Below are positions 54,201 to 63,192 of a stretch of 64,000 bases of DNA, one piece after another. Location of the stretch: NCBI GenBank assembly GCA_035610835.1, contig CM069442.1, positions 61,295,431 through 61,359,430 of the forward strand, written 5' to 3'. The DNA comes from Ophiura sarsii (taxonomy: Eukaryota; Echinodermata; Ophiuroidea; Amphilepidida; Ophiuridae). The notes beneath the pieces were generated by a model. The model saw only the letters and a program-made list of their open reading frames with translations. It made no database searches and was not told the origin of the DNA. A program made the translations under genes and the position numbers. Numbering within the stretch: position 1 is the first letter of the stretch; each line of letters starts with the position of its first letter.

Positions 54201-56348
54201 GGAATTCCCTTACATGCCCCTACATCAGGACTGGTACTTTGTGTGAATAATTTCGCGAATTTTGCGTGTCAATGACAAAAGAAAAATTACAAGCTTGACT
54301 GACTTCAGCGGGATTTCAGCTCAAATTCAATGTCAAAAATCTGATTCATACTCGTGGCTCGTTTGATTGTCTTGATTGTGGATTTAACCTCCAATCCAAC
54401 GCCCAGTATTGTTCATGTCGTGCCCTTTCGAAATGACATCAAAATAATTATCCCTTGCTCAACATGCTCAATGGAAGAGACGCACATTTGGGTGAAAAGT
54501 TTCATGCAGTTTTCGGATATCAATTGAAATTAATTGTATACCTGGACTGAATATGGTTTCAATATTAAGATATTTTGGTTTGAAAAAGGTTGTCGTCACA
54601 AAGTATGAAGTACTGACTTAACCAGGATTTTGAGATTCGAACAGAGAAGAGTGGTGGTGGTGGGGGGGTGGGGGGGGGGGGGGGGGGGGTGAGGCTACTC
54701 TTAGTATCGAACCAATCAGAAAACATGAAATTAGAATACGCGCCAGTGGTTTTCGTAGGACCCATTAACCCTAACTTTTCAGAATTTTTTTCTTCAACGT
54801 GGAAAATCGACCAAAACGTCCCCCGACCCCCCCCCCGGGATTTGATCCAGGGACCTCTCGCACCAGAGGCGAACAATTCCCCACTACACCACGGCTAGCT
54901 GTCCGAAGGCTAGTTTGCGCAGTATATTGCGCAAACTATGGGTTGGGTCAATTTTTTCATCAAAAAAACTTCCACGCTGGGTGGTACCAACATGCCCAGT
55001 CGTGGTATTTTGGGGTATATGGTAGGGTTAGGGTTATAGAGCCCTAAATCCCAACGTAGCATTTTTTTCGTATGATTTCATATGTTATAGACACCCGGGT
55101 GAGACCTACAATTCAGGAAATAACTGTTGGAACACTTTGAGGACTTTGTTGAAATCAACCCCAGTCCCCCTATTCAATGTTTTATCTCCACAGTCGTTGG
55201 GACCCTCAACATTGATTGGTGGGGGCGGGGGAGGGATATGAGTTAGTAGATACGTACAAGTTTATTGCAAATTAGTGCTTAAAAATTGTCCCTTAAGTGT
55301 GATATTAGCGGAGAAATGGACTCTGTGTTCCAACACCAAATTTCCTAGATTGTAGACCTACATACAAATGTGTTGATTTTACATGTTGATTTTAAACAAA
55401 AGGTTTCTCTGTGATCTATTTCCAGAATATATCATCACCGGTGTTACACTGTCGTTTGATATACCATATTTACAGGAGTATAGCTACTCAGTATCACCGG
55501 AGTATCAAGATCTCGAAAGGAACGTGCGAGAAGCGGTGAGTAATGGCATAGGGGTCTTAAATTCAATGTTTCTAAAATCATTTAAAAAGAGCCTTGCTCT
55601 GTGAGATATTTGAAAAAATCTAAACAATGTTTACAACGCTTACTTCCGCGTAGCAGCAAATGACGGCTCATGTTTGTATTCCATCATCCGCGTATTCTTA
55701 AGGTTTTGATGGCAAATTAATTTATTTATGATAAGGCTAATATAATGAAAGCTCCAGTTTCCCGTTTCCCTACCGACCAAACTTTTCAGTTTTACCAAAA
55801 CTTTCATTATTTTGTGCAAAAATTATATTTTCTGACAAACTTGAATAAAAATCAAAATCTGGCTCAAAATACCAGATATATCTTCCTGTTGATTTTAAGG
55901 GATTTTAATGGCAGTGATGTCATGGTATATGGTTTAAATAATGAAATTGTTTGCAATACCTACTAGATTTCAGATGTAATTGACGTTGCAATATTTCAGA
56001 CAGATTTGTTGACATTTTCAATAACACATCTACAAATGCTTCCTTTTAAATGTTTTTCAAAGTGTTAAAGTCTTAATTAAGGTGTAGCCTGATATACGAA
56101 TCAATAGGTAGTTAGTAACACCCCTTACAGATGCAATAATGAAATTGAGTGAAAAATGAATAATGAAATAGATACCTACCCACTCTTTTAAAAATATGAA
56201 ACGGGAAACTTGGTATTATATTTCATTAGCCTAACTCGTCAAAAACATTTTTTGCGTATTGTGTGTAGGTAAATAGTGCTATTTTGGAGCGGCGGATGGA
56301 TTTAGTTCTAGATGGTGCTTACGTCAGGACAAATGTTGTCGGATTTAG
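45220..56348 (+). CDS. Type II membrane protein with SEA domain, 5' part (6 exons)
   Basis: Exons 45220-45270, 47411-47726, 50480-50527, 50909-50956, 55426-55535 and 56269-56348 join in frame to about 217 residues. Residues 1-97 are charged and polar (many Arg, Asp, Ser), suiting a cytosolic tail. Residues 98-122 (VCMLVLLMVLLILIAAVAGS then IVYIF) form one membrane helix without a signal peptide, implying type II topology. Residues 123-154 are a Thr/Ser/Pro stem. From about 156, ITGVTLSFDIPYLQEYSYSV, SPEYQDLERNVREAV and NVVGFR fit the first part of a SEA domain. SEA domains occur near membranes in mucins and in type II transmembrane serine proteases. The ectodomain beyond is outside the window, so the family cannot be named. 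The ATG has an ordinary context and exon 1 is the least certain part. Confidence 0.75.
45908..46563. mobile_element. Mariner-type element, TACAGTCCT ends, in SEA intron 1
   Basis: TACAGTCCTAAAAATAAAAA then AAGTAACTTACAAGG at the left and the complement TTACTTTTTTTGAGGACTGTA at the right. The arms stay alignable for about 150 bp (TAATAAATATACTC, TTTGAGATATTACACGTGAA). A diverged fragment of the same arm lies at 48535-48680. Confidence 0.78.
46131..46303. mobile_element. Small inverted repeat inside the 45908-46563 element
   Basis: CAGTCGATAGAGGTTATCCA then TGTA at 46130 matches the complement of TACATGGATAACGTCTATTG at 46283. The arms are about 22 bp and about 130 bp apart. It may be a nested insertion or part of the host element. 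Confidence 0.5.
47411..47726 (+). CDS. SEA gene exon 2 (cytosolic tail and transmembrane helix)
   Basis: Acceptor GCTCATAG is chosen because it gives phase 0 and an open frame GPYRSNRSNRGTRHDSRSEY. A later TTATAG (47421) would give the wrong phase for exon 1. A 25-residue hydrophobic helix ends the exon. Donor GTGAGT, phase 1. Confidence 0.85.
48697..50130. mobile_element. 1.4-kb long-TIR element with transposase remnant
   Basis: Outer ends TATACCGGGTGTCCCTAAAC and its complement ending GGGACACCCTGTATA. The inverted arms extend about 200 bp (left to about 48905, right from about 49620, broken by a nested foldback). Within, 49331-49519 plus encodes NNEYSGRLRY...HIDNVRRALQRDPRITARRN, like the helix-turn-helix linker of IS630/Tc1/mariner-type transposases. 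Frames are short and broken, and no DDE core is visible. Confidence 0.78.
49756..50078. mobile_element. 323-bp foldback MITE nested in the long-TIR element
   Basis: Near-perfect palindrome: ends TTAAAGGCATATTATGTGAT and its complement, centre AATAAACTGTCGGATTATCC. It interrupts the right arm of the 48697-50130 element at a TTAA and so is younger. A second copy is at 56683-57412. Confidence 0.9.
50480..50527 (+). CDS. SEA gene exon 3 (48-nt stem exon)
   Basis: Acceptor TTCTATAG, encodes AFDTNDTEKTPTATTT, donor GTACGT. Phase 1 at both ends, so it can be skipped without frameshift. Thr-rich, likely O-glycosylated, and NDT is an N-glycosylation sequon. Confidence 0.8.
50909..50956 (+). CDS. SEA gene exon 4 (48-nt stem exon)
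   Basis: Acceptor CATTGCAG, encodes DSIPFRPTSKPDSSDI, donor GTACGT. Same length, phase and donor sequence as exon 3, and also skippable in frame. Confidence 0.8.
51401..51678 (-). mobile_element. 278-bp TTAA-flanked element carrying a tRNA-Thr-like module (copy 1)
   Basis: The edges read TTAA/CCCTAACA and TGTAAGGG/TTAA: a TTAA duplication with CCC-type ends as in piggyBac. Inside, on the minus strand, lies a tRNA-like module (51473-51547) preceded by a 9-bp hairpin (51553-51576, loop GTGTAT). The minus strand has a T7 run at 51446-51452, where Pol III could stop. The translated frame here is only the tRNA-like sequence read as protein. Confidence 0.78.
51473..51547 (-). pseudogene. tRNA-Thr(TGT)-like module
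   Basis: On the minus strand: GTGGCTCAGTTGGTAGAGC (A box, D arm), anticodon loop CTTGTAA with anticodon TGT, and GGGTTCAAACCCC (B box). The acceptor stem does not pair and the anticodon stem has a mismatch, so it is not a working tRNA gene. It could still act as an internal Pol III promoter. Confidence 0.8.
51888..52284. mobile_element. Foldback MITE of the TTAAGGG family
   Basis: The left end TTAAAAGGGAGGGGACTAAA is degenerate. The right end CTTCCCTCAGTCCCCCCTTAA with subterminal GATCCATTTCCTTTCCAAAA and GATTAATAGTTCAATAATTA closely matches 14440-14572. Confidence 0.8.
52529..52782. mobile_element. 254-bp MITE, TACACTGCAAAAACACCGGT ends
   Basis: The inverted repeats of about 32 bp are perfect (TACACTGCAAAAACACCGGT then GTTAAAAATAACAC). 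The interior repeats GTGTTA/TAACAC about every 12-20 bp, making much of the element self-complementary. TA flanks both ends. Confidence 0.9.
53196..53665. mobile_element. 470-bp foldback MITE, TAAACTGCTCACAAAAAG ends
   Basis: Arms of about 205 bp are near-identical reverse complements (53198-53400 and 53460-53663), with TA at both outer edges. The spacer is about 60 bp. Ends of the form CTGCTCACAAAAAGTATCG fit Tc1/mariner-derived MITEs. Confidence 0.92.
54765..55037 (-). mobile_element. 273-bp TTAA-flanked element carrying a tRNA-like module (copy 2)
   Basis: The edges read TTAA/CCCTAACTTTTCAG and GTTAGGG/TTAT. Same layout and length as 51401-51678: tRNA-like module on the minus strand (about 54828-54899), a hairpin beside it (54911-54938, 11-bp stem, loop GTATAT), then a conserved GGTGGTACCAACATGC block. 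The tRNA-like part differs: anticodon loop CTCTGGT and A box TGGTGTAGTGG. Confidence 0.75.
55426..55535 (+). CDS. SEA gene exon 5 (SEA domain start)
   Basis: Acceptor CTATTTCCAG, encodes EYIITGVTLSFDIPYLQEYS then YSVSPEYQDLERNVREA. The spacing of hydrophobic residues and the S-x-EY-x-x-L-x-x-x-V pattern is typical of SEA. Donor GTGAGT, phase 0. Confidence 0.85.
55733..56232. mobile_element. 500-bp MITE, AAGGCTAATATAATGAAAG ends
   Basis: GGCTAATATAATGAAAGCTC then CAGTTTCCCGTTTC at the left and the complement GAAACGGGAAACTTGG then TATTATATTTCATTAGCC at the right. Located in SEA intron 5, ending 36 bp before the exon 6 acceptor. Confidence 0.8.
56269..56348 (+). CDS. SEA gene exon 6 (SEA domain, continuing)
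   Basis: Acceptor GTGTGTAG, encodes VNSAILERRMDLVLDGAYVR then TNVVGF and two bases of Arg or Ser. Donor GTAAGA. VVGFR is where SEA domains usually continue to PGS. The next exon was not found in the window. The acceptor lies 36 bp after the end of a MITE (55733-56232). Confidence 0.78.
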
Positions 56349-56403
56349 GTAAGAATGTCAAATTATTCTGAATATTCAGTGGTGAAATCAATAGAGAAAA
56401 CTT

Positions 56404-56520
56404 GCCTTTGATCAAGTTACACCTTCAAATTTGCTTTAGGCTTAGGCCGGGGGGGGGGGGGGGCCTTTGATCAAGTTACACCTTCAAATTTGCTTTAGGC
56501 TTAGGCCGGGGGGGGGGGGG
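56404..56520. repeat. Tandem duplication of a 59-bp unit ending in a G tract
   Basis: GCCTTTGATCAAGTTACACC continuing to TTTAGGCTTAGGCC plus 13-15 G occurs twice in a row. The first G run is 56449-56463 and the second 56508-56520. The unit ends in G runs, suggesting slippage or repair-driven duplication. Confidence 0.93.
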
Positions 56521-56682
56521 CGGGTAGTGTTCGCCCCATTTTCATTTGAAATGGCATAGAGGCGTCAATTTTAAATTGAATGGACCTATTGACATTTACA
56601 TAAAATATTGATATCTTGGATACACATGCGACCACGATTTCAGTACCCTAACCTTACTGTATGAAGAGATGATTAAAGGTTT

Positions 56683-57412
56683 ATTATGTGATCTTTCCAG
56701 GGAACGCCCTCAACATCGAATTTTTTTTTTTGTGACGGAGGCAAAGTGACACAAACAAAAGGGCTATCACAATGTCCGTTATATTACTCGTTCTTTATTT
56801 GCAGCGCAAATGCTTTGACTATAAAACCCCTGGCTGGGAAACTCTTTGGTTAAATGTAATCTAAGCTTCCACAACTGAGGTATTCATTGGCTAGCTCCAA
56901 GATGTAGATTGCCAGGGTTGTCGAACACTGGGCAGTGAAGTGCTATCGTGGCATCGTTATTTAAATTCCTTTAAATCCCGGAGGAGGTACAATTTAGACC
57001 CTGTGAAACAGGTTATGACCAAAAGAGGGGGCTATTTAGAGTCCTAAACTAGTGACAAAATCCACATGTCACAAATTAAAAGAAGATTTTCTTGCAGATT
57101 TACATTTCTGATCATAAATCGTACATACTCCAAGTTACAGGGCGATACGATTCTTAATTACTTAAAAATCATGATTTTAGAGTGAAAATAATAATCCGAC
57201 AGTTTATTATTTTCACTCTAAAACCATGATTTTGAGGTAATTAGGAATCGTATCGCTCTGTAACTTGGAATGTATGTATGATTTATGATCAGAAATGTAA
57301 ATCTGCAAGAAAATCTACTTTCTAAAAAAAATAATGAATATAATAATAAATAATAATAATCGCTCTCTGGAAAAGGGTGCTCTCTGGAAAAGATCACATA
57401 ATATGCCTTTAA
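56683..57412. mobile_element. Second foldback MITE (TTAAAGG...CCTTTAA), with an insert
   Basis: Same palindrome as 49756-50078, with the centre AATAATCCGACAGTTTATTA at 57188. The left arm is split by about 345 bp (about 56731-57074) that begins TTTGTGACGG and ends ATGTCACAAA, itself likely an inserted element. The right side has a tandem GCTCTCTGGAAAAG. Confidence 0.88.
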
Positions 57413-57520
57413 AGGATAAAGACAGTGTCAAAAATGCTGAATTTGCCCCGACTCCGCGGCAGGTTCGTCCATTGGCGGGGGCAAGTTCACTATGGTCTCA
57501 TAATTAGGCTTCATAAAGTA

Positions 57521-58977
57521 GTAGGGGAGAGCGGGGAGTGTACGCCCTATTGGCAGGTTCGCCCACCACGTGATTCTCATCTTTGCAGCCACTGGTTTAA
57601 TTTGGCGAGCACAGTAGATGTGTGTTGCAAGCTTCCCACATTAACGTGACAGATCACCGTAACATGTTTGTCAACTTATCATCCAAAAACCAGTTTTGCC
57701 TCACAAAAGTGATTTTTCAAATTGATTTGTTTCCAAAGATATTCGCAGAAAAGGTTTTAATGTAAATTATCTTTAGGTAGGTATGGGATTGATTATGGAT
57801 TTGATGCAGTTAACAACCCATCAATGTATGTGGGACATCTGTGGTATAGGTCAATGCACTTATTGCGCTATATGGGGCAAATGCCCTATGATGATGGAGC
57901 AGGTTCGCCAATAGGGATTTATATATATAGTTTTGATTTTGCATGAATTCAAAATTGTAACAGGATAATTATAATTATAAAAATAGTTATCAGGAATGGA
58001 GTAACACTAATATTAGAGCCTTAATAATAATAATAGTGGAGTCTTATATAGCGCCGGTATCCGCCATAAATGACGCTCATGGCGCTTGTTGCATATACAA
58101 CCACTTGAACAAAACAAAAAATATTTACAGTGCATAAAGTTCAAGTCTTAGTAATAGTATATTCATCATAACAAGATGTCTTGAAAACGCAAATCTAAGT
58201 TCTTCTGATTATGAACAAACCAGGACGACATGAGATGTAAAGTGTTGTTTCGATAAAAGATGTGACATCTACATGATCTTGCCACACCGATTCTGAAGAC
58301 GAGCGGATGCATAGATGAATAATGTTCACAGGGTCCTGTTGAATTGGTTCATATGGAAATTGTCCTTTAGAAATGATCAGTTACATACAGTTGATAAGGA
58401 AAACGTGTCCATGGACCATGATGAGTATAATAGAACCGAGACGATATGCACAAAGATGGAAACAGGGGTGAGAATATAAGCTGCTAAACAGTCCAGTAAA
58501 AATGTAAAACTTGTAGGATACCAACAATTGGAGCTGCCGCCAGGGCGCTGCGCAGATGTTTATCATCCCATGCTGTAAAACCTATCACAAGACAGCAACA
58601 GTGTCATACTATAATACAATAGTGGTAGTGGTAAAGTCCAATGTAGTTCTAAACAGGTGAGAATATAAGCTGCTAACAGTCCAGTTAGAGGAGAATATTT
58701 CAAAATGTGGTATTTCTTATTACTTTTAAATTCTGAACGAGTATGTTCCGCAAAAGTGCCCCACCCCTAGGCTATATTTTGGACCCTAACTTTTATTTTG
58801 GAATAAAATAACGAATAATAACGAATCTATATGTATTGGATATTATGATACTTTGTGTAAAGGAACATTGTGTGTTCGTCTAATTCAACCACGGTGGTCG
58901 CAATGATGAGAATCACGTGGTGGGCGAACCTGGGCCCCAGGGTGTACGCTCCCCGCTCTCCCCTACCCACATATTTT
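57521..58977. mobile_element. 1.45-kb element, GTAGGGGAGAGCGGGGAG ends
   Basis: GTAGGGGAGAGCGGGGAGTG then TACGCCCT and GGTTCGCCCACCACGTGATT then CTCAT at the left. The complement is at 58899-58975. The arms total about 55 bp with a small indel. The interior holds a retroposon-like tail (58021-58085) and a duplicated GTGAGAATATAAGCTGCTAA (58468 and 58660). No transposase frame. Confidence 0.82.
58021..58085 (-). mobile_element. Retroposon 3' tail, GCGCTATATAAGACTCC then (TTA)n
   Basis: Minus strand reads AAGCGCCATGAG, then GGCGCTATATAAGACTCCAC, then a TTA repeat. GCGCTATATAA followed by a TTA-type tail is a common 3' end of non-LTR-derived repeats in animals. A sister tail is at 63905-63965. 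Confidence 0.6.
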
Positions 58978-59138
58978 GTTGGTAGGGCGGTGCCGCCAGC
59001 ATAATGAAAATTGACCCATACATTTACCAATTTTCGGCGGAAAATGGACCCATAGCTAGGCCTATATTTACCAGAGACCCGATACTTTTCCTACATATTT
59101 GACAGATATTGCTACACTCTGAGAAAAACAGCAAATTT

Positions 59139-60345
59139 AAGGATTTTAGACCCACCCCATCAACCAAAAATGGCTATAAAAAGGGTCATTCGTTAAGGGG
59201 GGGGTCTAGGTTGATTTGACCCAAATTTGGAAACACATTTTCTCAATGTTATCGTGGACTTACCGCTTAGTGGTATATATCAAATTAAAGCTTAGGTCAA
59301 GACGTTTCAGAAAATGTGTGTTATTTTGATCTGGTTGTCATGGTTACCATGCAAGGCCTCTGATTGGCTAAACACGGGAGCAAACGTAACTAGAAAACAA
59401 AATGTTGCATATACACCATACTTGGGTAGATGATGTATCGGTTGAGTGCGCATGAAACCATGGATCCGGATTTTTTATATGGTTGCCATGGCAACCGTGA
59501 ACCGACCAATCAGGTAATTTTGCATCGTAATTCAAATTTGAAAACAGATATCAAAAATCGGGATCCATGGTTTCATAGCCCCTTGTGTGCTTAACATCTG
59601 GTCCAAATCCCATGGTTATATGAGCTTTCGTTTTTGAGTTACGTTTGCTCCCATATTGCAAGTTTGCGTGTTTTATAGTTTTGAGATATCGTGCAAAACG
59701 TATTGAAAAATATTAAAATTGGCGAGAAAAAAATAAGTTGACATTTGGGATAAAAATAAATGTTCAATTATGGAAGAGCATGAATTTAGACACATTTTGA
59801 GCCATTTTGGGACAAAATCGCAATTATATTAGCATTTTTATTGATTTTTAAAGATAAATTGCTTAAAAATAGCCGGGTGAGAAAAATAAAGAAATACATA
59901 AGAAATTACGTTGACCTTGAAATTTTGATGATTTATGATGTGCAATTATTTATTTCAATATTTTAATAAATAAATTCAATCAAATGTTACAATCATTTGA
60001 TCAAAAAACAATTAAAACTGAAAATGCTAAAAAACGCAGGGTGAGCGTTTTTACATACAAAAGTATACAAAACACCACCGATTTTTTGAGACACCCGAAA
60101 CTTAATTGACCATAACTTCAGAACCGAAAATCCAATTTACCTCAAACAAAGAGCATTTTAAAGCAGAGACTTAACAGTTTTCTACTGTGCTAATATCTCA
60201 TTTTTTTGCGAAGCACTGAATTTTAATATCTGACCAACCTAGACCCCGGGTGAAAAAGGGCCACGCTATTTTGCGGCACATCCCCGTAACCTCCTTCCCG
60301 ATAATATGCAAAAATTGGGTCTAAAATGAAGCAAAATCCTTAGAA
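59139..60345. mobile_element. Nested inverted structures around GGTCTAGGTTG / CAACCTAGACC
   Basis: Three inverted pairs are arranged concentrically or nested. An outer pair is AAGGATTTTAGACCCA (59139) against AAATTGGGTCTAAAATGAAG then CAAAATCCTT. A middle pair is GGGGGGTCTAGGTTG (59196) against CAACCTAGACCCC (60234). An inner pair is GGGAGCAAACGTAACTAG (59377) and ATGAAACCATGGATCCGG (59454) against GATCCATGGTTTCAT (59560) and GAGTTACGTTTGCTCCC (59636). It may be several insertions. Confidence 0.6.
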
Positions 60346-60489
60346 ATGGGTAGGGCCTACCGTTTTTTTCTCCAAAATCACCCTTAGAAATGGGTGGGGG
60401 TTTTACGCCCCTCCCCCCCCCCCCCCCCGGGCGTAGGCCGGATTGGATCTTATCATTCCCATCACATGTACGAGTTGACTTTAGAACCT

Positions 60490-61246
60490 AAAATACTTTG
60501 GTGGGGGGGGGGGGGGGGGCTGGATAATTATAGTGGGGGGGGGGGGGGAAGTGTTGATACTCTGCAAAGGGGGGGGGGGGGTCAAAACAGTTTTAGAAAA
60601 CCGTCCCCAAGGGGGGGGGGGGGGGGTCAAAAAAGTTTAAAACACTGATTACTTTCCAAAATTTTCTGGGGCGAACCCATGCTTTACCTATGCACATTAT
60701 TTACGGAACTTTCATAAATCAACGCTACAGGCCTATGTCCATGTACTAGACCAGCTAAAATAATGAAAGGTAAATTCATGTCAATAGCAAAAACATATTT
60801 AAAGCCAGGATATATAATTTGAGGGAGCATCCTAATTCCTAATTGGTTTCAAAAACAAAGATCCGTGCATAAATATGTGAAGGTATTCAGGGGATTAAGA
60901 TCATGGCACTAAACCAAAGATACCTGCAATTGAAGTGGGAGTTCTGATTCACTCTAGATTCTACAACCTGCCCTTCTAGATGAGATGCGTCCATCAAAAA
61001 TAGAATATGATATATGGTTAAAAATTTTAAAAAATCCCATAAAATATATCATATCTATGTTCTCTGAACTTGATAACAATGAACAGCAGGGACAAGAAGG
61101 TTGCAGGTGCAGGCAGTAATACAGGGGGGGGGGGGGGGGGGGGTCAAAAAAGTGTGTGGGATGGCGAGAGGGGGGTCAAAAAAGTTTTGATATAGGCCTA
61201 CCAAAAATTATCCAGCCCACCACCAAAGTATTTATGAACGGTCCCT
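60490..61246. mobile_element. G-tract-rich element, right end TTATGAACGGTCCCTTA
   Basis: AATACTTTGGTGGGG...CTGGATAATTAT at 60491 pairs with ATAATTTTTGG-like ATTATCCAGCCCACCACCAA then AGTATT at 61207. The right edge TTTATGAACGGTCCCTTA matches the terminus of the 4729-5610 element. Four copies of a G run followed by TCAAAA(A)AGT occur at 60582, 60627, 61144 and 61173. Confidence 0.65.
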
Positions 61247-61249
61247 TAT

Positions 61250-62819
61250 GGGCTAGGCGTATTTGATACATTTCATTTGTTTTATTTTTTATTTTATTTG
61301 TAAATTGATTCGTTGTCTTTTTAACAAATTATTTTCCGTTGTTAAATTGTGTTCTTTTGTTTCTGGGAATAAAAAGATTTACTTTGTCAACCTCAGATCG
61401 GGCATTATATGGTAGAAACTTCTGACCAATGGGAAGGCTGCGAAATTAATAGCCTCGTTATTATCCAATATCCGACATTCACACTGTGAATATTAATGGC
61501 GCTCAAATAAACCATTTACAATTTGATACTGAGACTATTGTAACACGGGCTATTCAATTTCGAAGAGCCCGTCCCCACAATAATTTTCCGGAAATTTGGA
61601 AGTTTGCGGCGGTGGGTTTTAAACGTAAAATTCTTATTCTATTTCAGTTTTACGGCAGAATATCATCTCTTCATTTTGGGATTTAAGTAGTGTCTCTCTG
61701 CTAGGTATTACGAAATTACAATGTGAATTGGGGATGTGAAGTTAGCCTAAAGTTTAGCTAGGCCAGGGATGAAAATAAGCTTATTTAAAAAAAAGTTTAA
61801 AAACAAAACAAAAGGTGATCGAAAATTGTTAATTATTATGATACAAAATATATAGGCTCCCTGGTCGTTTGGCATGGAGCGTTGACCAGTATTTACTGCA
61901 ACAATGTGCAAGTTGACTCTGAGTGAGACTGAGTTTCACATGCCTACCAAACTGTAGCTCATTCATGTAGCGTAGTGTTGTCGTAGTACAGGAAACCCAT
62001 ACATTGGTTTTTTTGGGTTTTTTTCTTCTTTTTTCCCCTACCAATGTATGGGGAAATTGTATTGCTAAAAACTGTCAATTTGATTTGCTGTACAAAGTGA
62101 ATGGTGAGGAACTCGAATGATTGGTGGGGGAATTACAGCAAAACTGCATTCCCGTTGATTTTCATACTAGCTACGCACCTTCATAAAGTCCTCATCTTTC
62201 TTTCCAGTCACTTTTTAAAACATGAAAATGCTAAATTATTCCATATTTAATCGTTATTCTCCGCCGTGTAAACGCAATGGCAGATTTTTTTTAGACATTT
62301 CGCGAGTATCGCGGTCCAGATTAGTCTCATCCCCCATCGCAAAATAACAAACATCTATATACGCTACGCACACCACTTACGAACTAACGAAAATATTAAA
62401 AGAGACTATTTATTAATAAAACATGGCGCCGATTTCGATAAACACCGCTAGTGCCGTTAAAGTGAATGGGCTAAGAATTTCACCTTAAATTTCAAGGGAA
62501 TAGTGCATTTGTACAAAATGTTAAATGAATGGCAAGATAGATGAGAAAGAGTAGATAAGAACAAGCACAAAGAAGTGTGTTGTTGAGCTCTGGTAAGCGA
62601 TACAGAAATTACCACAAAAATCATATTTAGAAGGAGTCATACTTAGGATGAGGACAGATAGCGAAACATGCAAAATACCCTATGATGAATAATACCAACT
62701 GATGACAAATATCACTAAGTATGATTTGTTGTACTAGTGTTGTCGTTCCTCCCACTGCTCGTGGAGAGTAGATCAGTGATCGTATCGGAACAAGTCTGAG
62801 CCACCTCGGACTAACCAAA
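61250..62819. other. SEA gene intron or downstream sequence, nothing recognised
   Basis: No exon continuing the SEA domain with the required phase was found. The frames at 61486-61686 and 61829-62044 have no motif and no suitable splice sites. No clear terminal repeats. Confidence 0.45.
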
Positions 62820-63192
62820 CTGCTACGTCTTAGCATGTTATTGTTACTTCCAGGGGGAAGGGGGGGGGCAGGGGGGGGGGGGGCAAATGCCCCCCCTGAC
62901 GAAAAAACCCCATTTGTGCCCCCGCCCCCCACCACCTAAAAAAAAAAAAGGGGTGAGAAAAAAAGGAAATAGGAAAAAATTAAGAAAAAAGACCGATGTT
63001 ATTAGCCAAATAGAAGGCAAAATTGTAAATGGAGTACATTTACTGTGCGATTTTTTTTGACTGTGCGATTTTTTTTTTTGGACTGCGAAATTTTTCGACA
63101 TTTCCCCCCCCCCCCACTTACGTGAAATTCACGAGGTAAGTGACTAGAATTTTTTGGGGGGCAACAAAAAAAAATCCTAGCTACGCCACTGC
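62820..63192. mobile_element. hAT-type end, reading CAGTGGCGTAGCTAGG on the minus strand
   Basis: AAATCCTAGCTACGCCACTG ends at 63192. On the minus strand CAGTGGCGTAGCTAGGATTT is the familiar terminus of a widespread hAT group. The body is G/C-run and poly-A rich (GGGGGGCAAATGCCCCCCCT at 62878). A similar terminus CAGTGGCGTATCATATGGCT starts at 52856. The left end of this copy was not identified. Confidence 0.6.

Noticed and set aside
60394..60648. 84-residue Gly/Pro-rich frame
   Set aside because: It is a translation of G and C homopolymer runs, with no start context, splice signals or homology.
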